From an uncultured Verrucomicrobiota bacterium (lineage in GTDB: Bacteria > Verrucomicrobiota > Verrucomicrobiia > Methylacidiphilales > UBA1321), in assembly GCA_903863295.1 (NCBI GenBank), contig CAIPBM010000091.1, forward strand, positions 1 to 64,000: a stretch of DNA of 64,000 nucleotides. The letters run 5' to 3'. Positions 53,030-62,078 of the stretch are shown in pieces; position 1 is the stretch's first letter, and the number at the start of each line of letters is the position of its first letter. The notes under the pieces are model-generated. The model saw only the letters and a program-made list of their open reading frames with translations. It did not search any database and had not been told where the DNA came from. Both the position numbers and the translations under genes were made by a program.

Positions 53030-55033
53030 TCAAGCCAACCGGGCTTCTTCAAACGCCAGCTTTTCCGGCGCTTCATCCAGGGCTGCCACCGGTAAATGGT
53101 GGTCTTCCATGCCAAACCGGTGGTCGCGGTAGAGCGTGAGGGAGACATCCCGGTTCACGCGGATGCAATGCTTGATCGCCTCGGCTTCCTTCTCGCAGTA
53201 GAGGACCGTTTTCCAGGAATGGATATGCTTCGGCTTATGAAAATCGCTGCTAGCGATGAAGGGGAGCTTCTTCAGGCCGATGGGGTTGAAGATATCGTCC
53301 CGGTTGGCCACTTCCCAGGCATCGAGGAGCGGCGCGTATTCATCCACATGTTCCCAGAGATAAAGCGTGTTCTTGCCCCATTCACTTTTCAATTCGTGAG
53401 GATGAGACGCGATGGCGAGCCCGCCCTGGGCGTGAATCTCGGCAATGGTTTCCTTGATATCAAGGGACGGGTTGATCGGTTGCTTCAGGTCAACACCAAG
53501 AAGATGAGTGGAAGTCTTTGCGGTATAGCCGTCCTTGTTGAACTCGATGCCGGTCATAAGCATGAGATCGTATTTGGCCCACGCACGTTTCTTTTCGCGT
53601 TCAATTTCCTCAAAATAGGCCTCGATCTCACCGGGAGGAATGACCAGGCCGGTGAGATTGACCAATTTCCCGAGGAGCCGCTTGGGATCGCAAAGATGGT
53701 CGGTGATGCAGAGGCAATCAAAGCCCCGTTGACCATAAAAATCGACGATCTCCGGCACGGAGAGTTTGCCGTCGGACCAAGTCGTATGGGTATGCAAATC
53801 GCAGAGGAGAAGTTTCTTGGACAAGAGCCTGAGCTTGCCCCTCTTGTGGTTGGTCAGGGCGGACGCCCCGATTTCAGGCGCGGGCAGCGCGTGCAATTGG
53901 GGAACCGGCACGGTCATTGTCTCAGCCTGGTCGAGAATGAAGCGGGCGAGTTTGATCGCACTGTCAGGGCGGCCCAGCGGTTCCAAGTTGGTGCGCCAGA
54001 GCGAAAGGAGACGGCCTTGGTCGCGGAACGCACGTTCCAGCCAGTCGATGACTTCGCGCGGCTTTTCCGCGAGGACACCCGCATTGGCTTCGCGCAACAG
54101 GGAGAAGTTCCCCTCTTCCTGACCGGAGCCCAGCTTCTGCACGATTACCGGACATCGGGCGGCAATCGCTTCCTGCACCATGCCAGCCTCCGCGCGGCTG
54201 ATGACGACGTGATGTTCCCGCAGCAGTTGCGGCATCCGGCGCGTATGTCCGATCACTTCCATCCGGGCCGGGGCGGTGGAGGCTTTTTCCCGGGCCATCT
54301 CTTCGATGGCGGTGTCCTGCCCGACGCAAACGGTAATATCCCAATCGAGGTGTTCCAGCAGGCGATCGAGCAGCTTCGGCGCCTTCTTGCGCGCGCCATT
54401 GATGACACAAAGGATGCGGGGGCGACCTCCCCGGGCCACATCCGCCAGGGTGTTGGTCGATTCACGCATCGACTTGGTTTGAGGTTGCACCGGAAAGCCG
54501 AAGACCTTCACCTTTTCCTCCGGCACGCCTGCGGCGATGAGGACCGCGGCCACGGCCTCACTGGTAACGGCGAAATAATCAGCCGGAGCCCGAGGCCAGG
54601 GCGACTCCGTCACCAATCTATCCGTAATCAGCGAGACCAGGGTGAAATCGCGCGTGCGGCCATCTCGATAAATTTCACCGATCAAAAAGCTGTAGATGGG
54701 GCACGTTGCGACGACAACATCGGGTTGGATACCGCGCAGCGCATCGCGAAGGGAGTCGCGCATGCGGGCCAGTCCATCCGTTTGCCCTTCCTCGTTCGGG
54801 GTCGAACCCAGCAAGTGGTAGAACCCCTGCCAGAGTTTGGGTGCATGATGAGCCGCTGCCCGGAAGGTATTCTTCAGCAGGTCATGGAAACGCCCGTAGC
54901 TGGAATCGAGCAAATCCAGAACCTCAACCCTAGCCTCTTCCCTGGCAAGCTGCTCAAGGGCATCACGAAGGTTCCACGAGGCGACATCTTCCCGCTCACC
55001 GAAACCGGCCGTGAGGATGAGAATGTTTTTCAA
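53030..55033 (-). CDS. MGDG-synthase-like glycosyltransferase fused to a PHP domain
   Basis: The 667-residue protein joins an N-terminal region of the monogalactosyldiacylglycerol-synthase type (ILTAGFGERED, about 1-170) and a GT28-type C-terminal half (GSGQEEGNFSLLREANAGV) to a PHP phosphoesterase (about 405-640; CDLHTHTTWSDGKLSVPEIV, ITDHL, IASHPHE and SDFHKP). Such transferases make glycolipids or wall precursors with UDP-sugars. The PHP domain would add a metal-dependent phosphatase. The antisense strand contains a long open frame, but it has no motif and is rejected. Confidence 0.9.
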   Translation of the reverse strand: MKNILILTAGFGEREDVASWNLRDALEQLAREEARVEVLDLLDSSYGRFHDLLKNTFRAAAHHAPKLWQGFYHLLGSTPNEEGQTDGLARMRDSLRDALRGIQPDVVVATCPIYSFLIGEIYRDGRTRDFTLVSLITDRLVTESPWPRAPADYFAVTSEAVAAVLIAAGVPEEKVKVFGFPVQPQTKSMRESTNTLADVARGGRPRILCVINGARKKAPKLLDRLLEHLDWDITVCVGQDTAIEEMAREKASTAPARMEVIGHTRRMPQLLREHHVVISRAEAGMVQEAIAARCPVIVQKLGSGQEEGNFSLLREANAGVLAEKPREVIDWLERAFRDQGRLLSLWRTNLEPLGRPDSAIKLARFILDQAETMTVPVPQLHALPAPEIGASALTNHKRGKLRLLSKKLLLCDLHTHTTWSDGKLSVPEIVDFYGQRGFDCLCITDHLCDPKRLLGKLVNLTGLVIPPGEIEAYFEEIEREKKRAWAKYDLMLMTGIEFNKDGYTAKTSTHLLGVDLKQPINPSLDIKETIAEIHAQGGLAIASHPHELKSEWGKNTLYLWEHVDEYAPLLDAWEVANRDDIFNPIGLKKLPFIASSDFHKPKHIHSWKTVLYCEKEAEAIKHCIRVNRDVSLTLYRDHRFGMEDHHLPVAALDEAPEKLAFEEARLA

Positions 55034-55207
55034 TTGTCCATGCGGTTAGGTCTACCGCTACCCTTGTGAATAACTTGTGAATAACCTTTGGGCAAGTCGA
55101 TTTATGTTACAGTTTGATGGCGAGTTCGGCTGTTTGTAACCTGTTGTAAATGATATGGTTTTGCATGAGATCGTTGGATACCTACTCAACAGATTTCAAA
55201 ACGTGTT

Positions 55208-56767
55208 TTAAGGATTGTTCGACGGAGCAATCCATCCATGTTGTTGCATCAGAGAGATAAAATCGCGATTATCCAGGGAGAGCGGTGGAAGCCAGAGACC
55301 CCGGTTTTCACGAATCCAATACAATTGTTGCGGGTTTCCCGGCGGCGCAAAATGGTATTGATAAAGCACCGCCCGGATGTAGCGGGGCGGATGACCGGGA
55401 AAAGGGTTTCCGGCGAATAACTTGAGAACATCCGCGTCGTTATGGAGCAATTTCCAGACAAGATTCAATGTCCATGGATACTGTTGCCAGTCGGACATCG
55501 CAGCAAACCAGAGCTGCCAGTCGAGGTGCGGCTGATAGGGCGCGATAAATGGAGGCCTTAACTTAGGATCCCAGGGCGAGCCAACGTAGGGATATTCTTT
55601 CCAATCGGTGGCGAGGGCGGGATCAGCGCTGTCGGTTCCTTCAAAAATGATGACCGGACGAGTCCTTCCGACGGAGCCAAATGCACCGTACGTGTTGACG
55701 AGACTAAGTGGATCGAACGAGGCGTTCATGGCCTGACCTTGCGGCGACGGGCTGATCAGATTCAGCGTTGGTTGGATACTGAGTAGTCCAACCAATGCCG
55801 CGACGGCCCAGGCGGTAATGGTCATGGCCCGGCTCCGCTTGGAGGTGAGGTGCGCTTCGACGGCGTAGCTGGTCAGGAACGTGGGCAGGATCGCTCTCCA
55901 AAAGCGGTCATCAAAGCAAGCCAGCGCGGGGAGGATGGTCAGCCAGTTGAAGAAGGAGAGATTTCCGGACACGATGAGCGTGAGTTGAAAAGAAATCATA
56001 ACCAGGCCTGCGATATAACGCGCCCACCGTGGACCAAAGGCAAAGAACGGCGCGATCAACTCAACGATGAACGTCCAGATCACTCCGAATTGCAGAATCG
56101 GATGTGGCAAAAAATGGAACCAACGGCTGAAGGGATTTGGAATCGGCTGCGTTTCAAAGTGGTAGTAAAGGGCGGTCAGATCAGTCCAGCACGAGTCGCC
56201 ACGGAGCTTGATTAGCGCAGAGCCGAGCATGATGCGGACGATGAGCCAGCGGAATAAAAGGATGACCGGAAAGGGCGCGGGCCGGCCCGGGAAAGGACGG
56301 GCATCGAGAAGCGGACAGAGAAAAATGGCGAGGAAGCCGGTCTCGCTCATCTGGATTTCCCAGCCGTAGCCATACCAGTCCTGTCCGATGTGGACGATGG
56401 AGAGGTACAAGACCCACATTACGGTCAGCATGAGTGCATTGGCATAACCGGCGAGCATGACGCAAGAAAGAGCCACGCCGATCCAAGGCACGACTTGCAG
56501 CCAGGCATCCGAGGAATTAATCCAAAAGATCGTCGGCAGCGACTCGAATCCCGCCCAGGAGGAACCATAATAGTTACGCACCGCATCGAGATAAAGGGGC
56601 GCTGGCGTCAGGCCGTTAGAGCCTACCAGGATGACGAGCTGTTTCGCGGCCACATAGAAGGCAATGAGATAGACGAACCCAAACCAGCGCAGGATAACAA
56701 AGCGGGTCAGCCAATAGGTATCGGCGGTCGCGGACGGCAAGGCAGCGGATGTCGAAGCACGTTCCAT
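55208..56767 (-). CDS. lipase-maturation-factor-like membrane protein
   Basis: The 519-residue protein has about eight transmembrane helices in the first ~320 residues and a soluble C-terminal part. The family signature LRGDSCWTDLTALYYHFETQPIPNP is clear. In animals LMF1 helps fold lipases in the ER; bacterial members are membrane proteins of unknown client. It overlaps nothing; the next gene downstream is 174 bp away. Confidence 0.88.
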   Translation of the reverse strand: MERASTSAALPSATADTYWLTRFVILRWFGFVYLIAFYVAAKQLVILVGSNGLTPAPLYLDAVRNYYGSSWAGFESLPTIFWINSSDAWLQVVPWIGVALSCVMLAGYANALMLTVMWVLYLSIVHIGQDWYGYGWEIQMSETGFLAIFLCPLLDARPFPGRPAPFPVILLFRWLIVRIMLGSALIKLRGDSCWTDLTALYYHFETQPIPNPFSRWFHFLPHPILQFGVIWTFIVELIAPFFAFGPRWARYIAGLVMISFQLTLIVSGNLSFFNWLTILPALACFDDRFWRAILPTFLTSYAVEAHLTSKRSRAMTITAWAVAALVGLLSIQPTLNLISPSPQGQAMNASFDPLSLVNTYGAFGSVGRTRPVIIFEGTDSADPALATDWKEYPYVGSPWDPKLRPPFIAPYQPHLDWQLWFAAMSDWQQYPWTLNLVWKLLHNDADVLKLFAGNPFPGHPPRYIRAVLYQYHFAPPGNPQQLYWIRENRGLWLPPLSLDNRDFISLMQQHGWIAPSNNP

Positions 56768-56773
56768 GTCTGG

Positions 56774-57319
56774 CTAAGGTGGAAGGGCTGGGCTGTATTG
56801 GTAGATGCCGAAGATTTCACCCGTGCCGATGACGTGTCCCTTCATCGCAGCAAGGAGGGCGGACCGGTCGGAACCCTCCGGCAAGGTAAGAATCTCATCC
56901 AGGGCATAAACGCGAAAGAAGTAGCGATGGATTCCCGTGCCCTCAGGAGGGGCGGGGCCATCATAACGGACGCGTTGAAAGCTGTTCTTTCCCTGGATCG
57001 CTCCCTGCGGCAACTTGCCTTCGGGAATCGATTTTAAATTGGCCGGCAAATTCCAAACCAGCCAGTGGGTCCATAGACCGGAGGGCGAATCGGGATCGTC
57101 GACGATGAGAACCAGGCTCCTGGCGTTGGCAGGAATGTCTTGGAGGTGCAGTTCTGGGGAAAGATTTTTTACCGCAAGGGCATGGACAGCGGGAATAGGC
57201 CGCCCTGCTGCAAAAGCCGGTGAGGAAACTGTGATGGGGCTGTCTGCTTTCCCCGACGTGACAACGCCAAGGAAGACAAAGAGCCAGCATCCCAGCCATC
57301 GAAAGCCGCGCGTAATCAT
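56774..57319 (-). CDS. YbhB/YbcL-type Raf-kinase-inhibitor-like protein
   Basis: The 181-residue phosphatidylethanolamine-binding (PEBP) family protein contains DPDSPSGLWTHWLVWNLP and GPAPPEGTGIHRYFFRVYALD. The first ~25 residues form a signal peptide (FRWLGCWLFVFLGVVTSGKA), so the mature protein is probably periplasmic or secreted. I chose ATG at 57319 because 21 extra residues of the open frame do not look coding. It ends 6 bp before the LMF-like start. Confidence 0.9.
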   Translation of the reverse strand: MITRGFRWLGCWLFVFLGVVTSGKADSPITVSSPAFAAGRPIPAVHALAVKNLSPELHLQDIPANARSLVLIVDDPDSPSGLWTHWLVWNLPANLKSIPEGKLPQGAIQGKNSFQRVRYDGPAPPEGTGIHRYFFRVYALDEILTLPEGSDRSALLAAMKGHVIGTGEIFGIYQYSPALPP

Positions 57320-57425
57320 GCCTGAAAATATCGGGCCCGTTCCTCCGCCGCAATGGCGAATACGGGTGGCAGTTTGGTGCACGGATAAGTAACCCGGAAA
57401 GGCGCAAGGGAGCTCCCCTCACCGG

Positions 57426-58622
57426 TTAAACAAATTCCAAGTAGTAGTCCTCCAGCAACTCAGATTGTCTCTGGAGGTTAAATTGACGAACCATGCGCTT
57501 CCGGGCGGCTTGACCCATTTGGGCACGCAGGTCGCTGTCCGACAAAATAGCGATGATGTTTTCCGCCAGTGCCGCGGGATTTCTTCCCTCAGAAAGCAGT
57601 CCCGTCACGCCATGCTCAACGGCTTCAGGTATGCCGCCCGTCCACGTTCCAACGACAGGAAGGCCGACCGCCTGCGCTTCCAGGGTGACCAAGCCCAAAG
57701 TCTCCGCACTTCCATCTGAACCGACGACGCTCGGCAAACAAAGCAGCATGGATTCCAACATCCGCCTCCGGATATTATCGGGTGTTTGCCGCCCCAGAAA
57801 CTCGACGTCGATTCTTTCTTCCGCAGCCAATTGGTGCAGGTCCGCTTGGGACTGGCCCTCACCTATGATGACCAATTTGACCTCGGGAAATTTCGTCCGC
57901 ACCCGCACCATCGCACGGATCAAGTCCGCGCATCCCTTGGACTTGACCAACCGACCGACAAACAAGACCTCCGGTTTCTTTTGCACCGCAGGATCAGGCT
58001 GTAACCGTTCGGTATCGACCCCGATGTAATGCAGGCGAACTTTCTCCGGGGGATATCCCAAGCCCAGCATTCGATCGCAAATAAATCGTGAGGCTCCGAG
58101 ACAGAGTGTGAGTTCTTTCAGGAAAGCGGTTCTCCTTCGTCGGTAGTAATTGCCCAGGTAAGCCACATTTTGCCAGCGATGGCCTTCGGTATGATCGCTC
58201 CCGTGGCAAGTTAAAAATAGGGGGAGATTCAAGGCTTGCGCCAGGGGAAGCACCTTGATCGCGGAGTCCTCAAAATGGGCGTGAATCAATTCCGGTTGAA
58301 CTTGGAGGACGGAATTACGGAAGAATCTGTCGCTGAAACCCAGGATGGCAGCCAGGTTCCTGAGCTTCCCCACGAATTTGGAGTGACTGCAAGGTATGGT
58401 TCGCTGGAGAGGAAATTCGGCCCCCGTTTCATGGGCGAAGCCAGCGTAGTAAGGAGTGAATCTTTGAAATTTCTCCGCCTGCCCTGGGATATAGGGCTCC
58501 GTGTAGGGCAGAAGAGTACTGCGAAAAATCAATACGTTTCGGGGCAGGGCCTTCGTCGTACTCAAGCCAGAAGGCTGTACCCGAACCCGGCAAGGGTCAC
58601 GAAGAAATCTCCTTGTCTCCAC
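57426..58622 (-). CDS. GT4-family glycosyltransferase
   Basis: The 398-residue protein has a Rossmann-like N-terminal domain and a C-terminal nucleotide-sugar binding domain (FVGRLVKSKGCADLI, then GSDGSAETLGLVTLEAQAVGLPVVG). The E-x7-E motif typical of the retaining GT4 family is seen in ETLGLVTLE. It overlaps the deacetylase gene by 26 bp; the start (GTG at 58622) may be further in, near residue 29. Confidence 0.87.
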   Translation of the reverse strand: METRRFLRDPCRVRVQPSGLSTTKALPRNVLIFRSTLLPYTEPYIPGQAEKFQRFTPYYAGFAHETGAEFPLQRTIPCSHSKFVGKLRNLAAILGFSDRFFRNSVLQVQPELIHAHFEDSAIKVLPLAQALNLPLFLTCHGSDHTEGHRWQNVAYLGNYYRRRRTAFLKELTLCLGASRFICDRMLGLGYPPEKVRLHYIGVDTERLQPDPAVQKKPEVLFVGRLVKSKGCADLIRAMVRVRTKFPEVKLVIIGEGQSQADLHQLAAEERIDVEFLGRQTPDNIRRRMLESMLLCLPSVVGSDGSAETLGLVTLEAQAVGLPVVGTWTGGIPEAVEHGVTGLLSEGRNPAALAENIIAILSDSDLRAQMGQAARKRMVRQFNLQRQSELLEDYYLEFV

Positions 58623-59448
58623 CGGACCCAGTTCCGGTCCAATCCTGAAATCGCTTCAGGGCCTGTTCCCGCAAGGGACCCTCATTCCAGCAATGATAGC
58701 CTTCATAACGGGTCGCATGCATCAACTCCCTCAACGACGATCCCGACTCCTTGACCATGCTTTTCAAAACTCCTACCTGGGTGCGGTGTGAAAAAAAGAC
58801 CTGAAGTTTTTGCCTCCGATAAGGACGGGAATCCAAAACACAATCGGCCCTATCGCTTTGATTCAAGCATCGTGCATGGGGAGCGGAGGCCCAATTCGCA
58901 TTGAACGTCAGGAGCGGACGCGAAGTTCCCTTTGCCTCGCAACATACTTCCCGCACCAAGCGGTGAAGAACTTGATGCGCGGGGTGTCCGTAATCGCCAT
59001 CCGATCCATGGGTAACGACCATCCCGGCTTCGCGCTGAGTCATCAGATCAGCAATTTCTTGCTTGAGCGCCGTTGAATCAAAGACGGGAGCAGCAAGCCC
59101 CGCCTTGGAACGGTAATCAACGTAAGGGAGAAACGTTAACGATGTTGCGCCTAAGTGTCGCGCCGAACGCCTCATTTCGATTCTCCGCGGGTGAAAACGC
59201 TTCGGCAGCGTCAGGAGGAGTCTCGTCCTGCGCGACATCCCGCCTTCTCCCCCCGTCCAGCACACCAGATGCACGGGAATGCCCCGATGGGTCAACGCCC
59301 CGATTAACCCGGCGCAAAAGAACTCATCGTCGGGATGAGCCGTAAATACGATCAGGCCTCCTAGCTCGGAGGCACTACCCCTGCTCGTCCGACCGCTTGA
59401 TGGTCCGGTCATAACCTCTCCACCAAGATCAAAGTTTCCCGTGGGCAT
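58597..59448 (-). CDS. LmbE/PIG-L-type N-deacetylase
   Basis: The 283-residue enzyme shows the zinc-binding AHPDDE in FTAHPDDEFFCAGL and the second site HGSDGDYGHPAHQVLH. Members remove an acetyl group from an amino sugar such as GlcNAc-inositol or a glycolipid. The gene sits just before the GT4 gene on the same strand, so it probably acts with it in glycolipid or polysaccharide synthesis. Confidence 0.9.
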   Translation of the reverse strand: MPTGNFDLGGEVMTGPSSGRTSRGSASELGGLIVFTAHPDDEFFCAGLIGALTHRGIPVHLVCWTGGEGGMSRRTRLLLTLPKRFHPRRIEMRRSARHLGATSLTFLPYVDYRSKAGLAAPVFDSTALKQEIADLMTQREAGMVVTHGSDGDYGHPAHQVLHRLVREVCCEAKGTSRPLLTFNANWASAPHARCLNQSDRADCVLDSRPYRRQKLQVFFSHRTQVGVLKSMVKESGSSLRELMHATRYEGYHCWNEGPLREQALKRFQDWTGTGSGGDKEISS

Positions 59449-59632
59449 GGGGCGAAAGGTATCATCGGCACGTATTATTCCGCTCCCACCAACTTCTGCA
59501 AAGCGTGTTCGGATTATTTCTCAACTGATTTTTCCTGCACGCATCTGATAAGATTAAATTCCCTTTTTCGTTCCAGGCTTGCTTGATCGGCGGCTTAATC
59601 CAGTTTGGAGCAAGGAGGCTCCGGCCCGAATC

Positions 59633-62050
59633 ATGTCCCGACGCAGACTTACCATTTCCATTCACTTACCCTCGCTGGAGAGCTGTGTCGTGACTGGAAT
59701 GGTTCTGGTGTTAGTTCTGGCCGGCCTGTTCGCCGTCGTCTCCTCTTTTTTGCCCAACCCCTGGGCTGATACCGAATCCACCGCGTCTGTTTCCGATCCG
59801 AACCCGCAATTGGCGGACAAGAAGCTCAATGCCCGTGTCGAAGCCCTGCTCAGCAAGATGACCTTGGATCAAAAAATCGGGCAGCTCACCCAATATTCGG
59901 GCGGCGCGATGACCGGCCCCGGCACGGGTCGCGATGATTACAGTGACATGATTGCCAAGGGCCAGGTCGGCTCGCTCTTCAATGTGGTCGGCGCAAAAGT
60001 GACCAATCTCTACCAGCACCTGGCGGTCGAGAAGAGCCCGATGCACATCCCCATCCTCTTCGGCTACGATGTGATTCACGGGGAGCATACGATCTTTCCG
60101 GTGCCCCTGGCCCTCTCCTCCAGTTTTGACCCCGACTTGGTGCGCCAGGTTTCGCACGTCGCGGCGGAGGAGTCGGCTGACGACGGCGTCCGCTGGGTTT
60201 TCTCGCCCATGGTCGATATCGCGCGGGATGCCCGCTGGGGCCGCATCACGGAGGGCGCGGGCGAAGACACCTATCTCGGTTCCATCATGGCCCGCGCCTA
60301 TGTGCAGGGTTACCAGGGCAACGATCTCCGTCAGTCCGGTACGGTCGCTGCCTGCGTGAAGCACTTCGCCGCCTATGGCGCACCGAATGCGGGGCGTGAA
60401 TACAATACCGTCGATATGTCGGAGTTGACCTTGCGACAGGTCTACCTGCCTCCCTACCACGCGGCGATCAATGCCGGGGCGGCCACGGTGATGAGCGCCT
60501 TCAATCCCCTCAACGGCATTCCGGCCACGGCGGATCCCTTCACCCTAACGAAAATCCTCCGGCACGAATGGAGTTTCGATGGCTTCGTCGTCAGTGATTT
60601 CGGGGCGATCCGCGAATTGATTAAACACGGTATCGCCAGCAATGGGGCGATCGCCTCCCGCAAGGCGCTCACCGCAGGGGTCGACATGGACATGGAAAGC
60701 GATCTCTACGCGACCCGGCTCGCAGCTTTGGTCAAATCGGGCAGCCTGCCGGAATCATTTGTCACGGAAGCCGCGCGGCGGGTTCTGCGGGTGAAATTTG
60801 CCCTTGGACTTTTTGATTATCCCTATGTTGATGAAAAGAATCCCCCCTATGTGGCCACGCTGGAAAAGCGAAGCCTGGCGCGCAAGGCAGCGGAGGAGAC
60901 TTTGGTCCTGTTAAAAAATGGCGGCGTCATCCCCTATGTCGGGCGGGTTCTACCCCTGGCGAAATCTACACCGACGATTGCCCTGATCGGTCCCCTTGCC
61001 GATTCAGCCAGCGACATGCTCGGTTCATGGTCTGCGCAGGGCAATGCCAGGGATGTCATTACGCTGCGAAGCGCGTTGCAAAGCCGCTGCGACTGGGCCA
61101 AGACCAAGCTCATCTACGCCAAGGGCACCGATATCCTGAGCGATGATGAGGACGGTTTTCCTGCCGCGATTGCTGCCGCGCGCGAGGCGGACGTGGTCGT
61201 CATCGCACTGGGAGAATCGGCCCCGCTGATGACGGGGGAATCGTCCTCCGTCACCCGGCTTGATCTACCCGGCAACCAGGAAAAGCTCCTGGAAGCGATC
61301 ACCGCCTTGGGCAAGCCGACTGTGCTCGTGCTCTTTGATGGACGGCCTCTCGCGCTCAAATGGGCGGCGATGCACGTCCCCGCCATCCTGGAAGCATGGT
61401 ACCCGGGAATTGAAGCGGGCCCCGCCGTGGCCGATATTCTCTTCGGCGATACGAATCCCTGCGGCAAGCTCACGGCTACTTTTCCCCGCGCCGTAGGCCA
61501 GGAACCTCTCTATTATAATCAACTCCCGACCGGCCGGCCCGCCGAGGATATCGATCTGAGCCATCCGCCCACCGGTAGCGACAAATATTTTTCCCGCTAT
61601 ATTGACGAAAGCAATTCCCCGCTCTTCCCCTTTGGCTATGGCCTCTCCTACACCACCTTCAGCTACGGGAAAGTTCACGTGAACCGGGACAAGATTTCCG
61701 CCGAGGCGCTGAATCATCCTAAAAAAGGTTCTCTCTTTGCCCCCGCGAGCGAAATCCGGGTAACCGTTGATCTCAAAAATACGGGGCCCGTGGCGGGCAC
61801 CGAGATTGCCCAGCTCTATATCCGCAATACCGGCGGGAGCGTGGAAGAACCCGTGCGCGAATTGCGAGGCTTCCAGCGCATCACGCTCGCGCCGGGTGAA
61901 AGCAAGCGCTTGGAGTTCACCCTGGGCTTCGATGACTTGGCCTATGATAACCTCGACATGGAGCGGGTGGTGGAACCCAGCGATTACCAGGTCTGGGTAG
62001 GCGGAAGCTCCGAGGCCAGCAAAAGTGCGCAATTCGAGGTGACGGAATAG
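59633..62050 (+). CDS. GH3 beta-glucosidase
   Basis: The 805-residue enzyme has a membrane anchor or uncleaved signal (VVTGMVLVLVLAGLFAVVSSFL), the GH3 N-terminal barrel (KIGQLTQYSGGA; nucleophile Asp in GFVVSDFGA), the C-terminal GH3 domain (VLLKNGGVIP) and a fibronectin III-like end (GPVAGTEIAQLYIRN). It releases glucose or related sugars from the non-reducing end of beta-linked oligosaccharides in the periplasm or outside. ATG at 59633 is chosen because GGAGG lies nearby; the frame is open to 59579. The gene precedes opgG by 28 bp and may feed on or trim glucans. Confidence 0.93.
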   Translation: MSRRRLTISIHLPSLESCVVTGMVLVLVLAGLFAVVSSFLPNPWADTESTASVSDPNPQLADKKLNARVEALLSKMTLDQKIGQLTQYSGGAMTGPGTGRDDYSDMIAKGQVGSLFNVVGAKVTNLYQHLAVEKSPMHIPILFGYDVIHGEHTIFPVPLALSSSFDPDLVRQVSHVAAEESADDGVRWVFSPMVDIARDARWGRITEGAGEDTYLGSIMARAYVQGYQGNDLRQSGTVAACVKHFAAYGAPNAGREYNTVDMSELTLRQVYLPPYHAAINAGAATVMSAFNPLNGIPATADPFTLTKILRHEWSFDGFVVSDFGAIRELIKHGIASNGAIASRKALTAGVDMDMESDLYATRLAALVKSGSLPESFVTEAARRVLRVKFALGLFDYPYVDEKNPPYVATLEKRSLARKAAEETLVLLKNGGVIPYVGRVLPLAKSTPTIALIGPLADSASDMLGSWSAQGNARDVITLRSALQSRCDWAKTKLIYAKGTDILSDDEDGFPAAIAAAREADVVVIALGESAPLMTGESSSVTRLDLPGNQEKLLEAITALGKPTVLVLFDGRPLALKWAAMHVPAILEAWYPGIEAGPAVADILFGDTNPCGKLTATFPRAVGQEPLYYNQLPTGRPAEDIDLSHPPTGSDKYFSRYIDESNSPLFPFGYGLSYTTFSYGKVHVNRDKISAEALNHPKKGSLFAPASEIRVTVDLKNTGPVAGTEIAQLYIRNTGGSVEEPVRELRGFQRITLAPGESKRLEFTLGFDDLAYDNLDMERVVEPSDYQVWVGGSSEASKSAQFEVTE

Positions 62051-62078
62051 CGGCTTGAACCTATAAGAACCTGCCCCC

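Noticed and set aside
53096-55069. Long open frame on the plus strand
   Set aside because: It lies antisense to the glycosyltransferase-PHP gene, whose motifs are clear, and shows no motif of its own.
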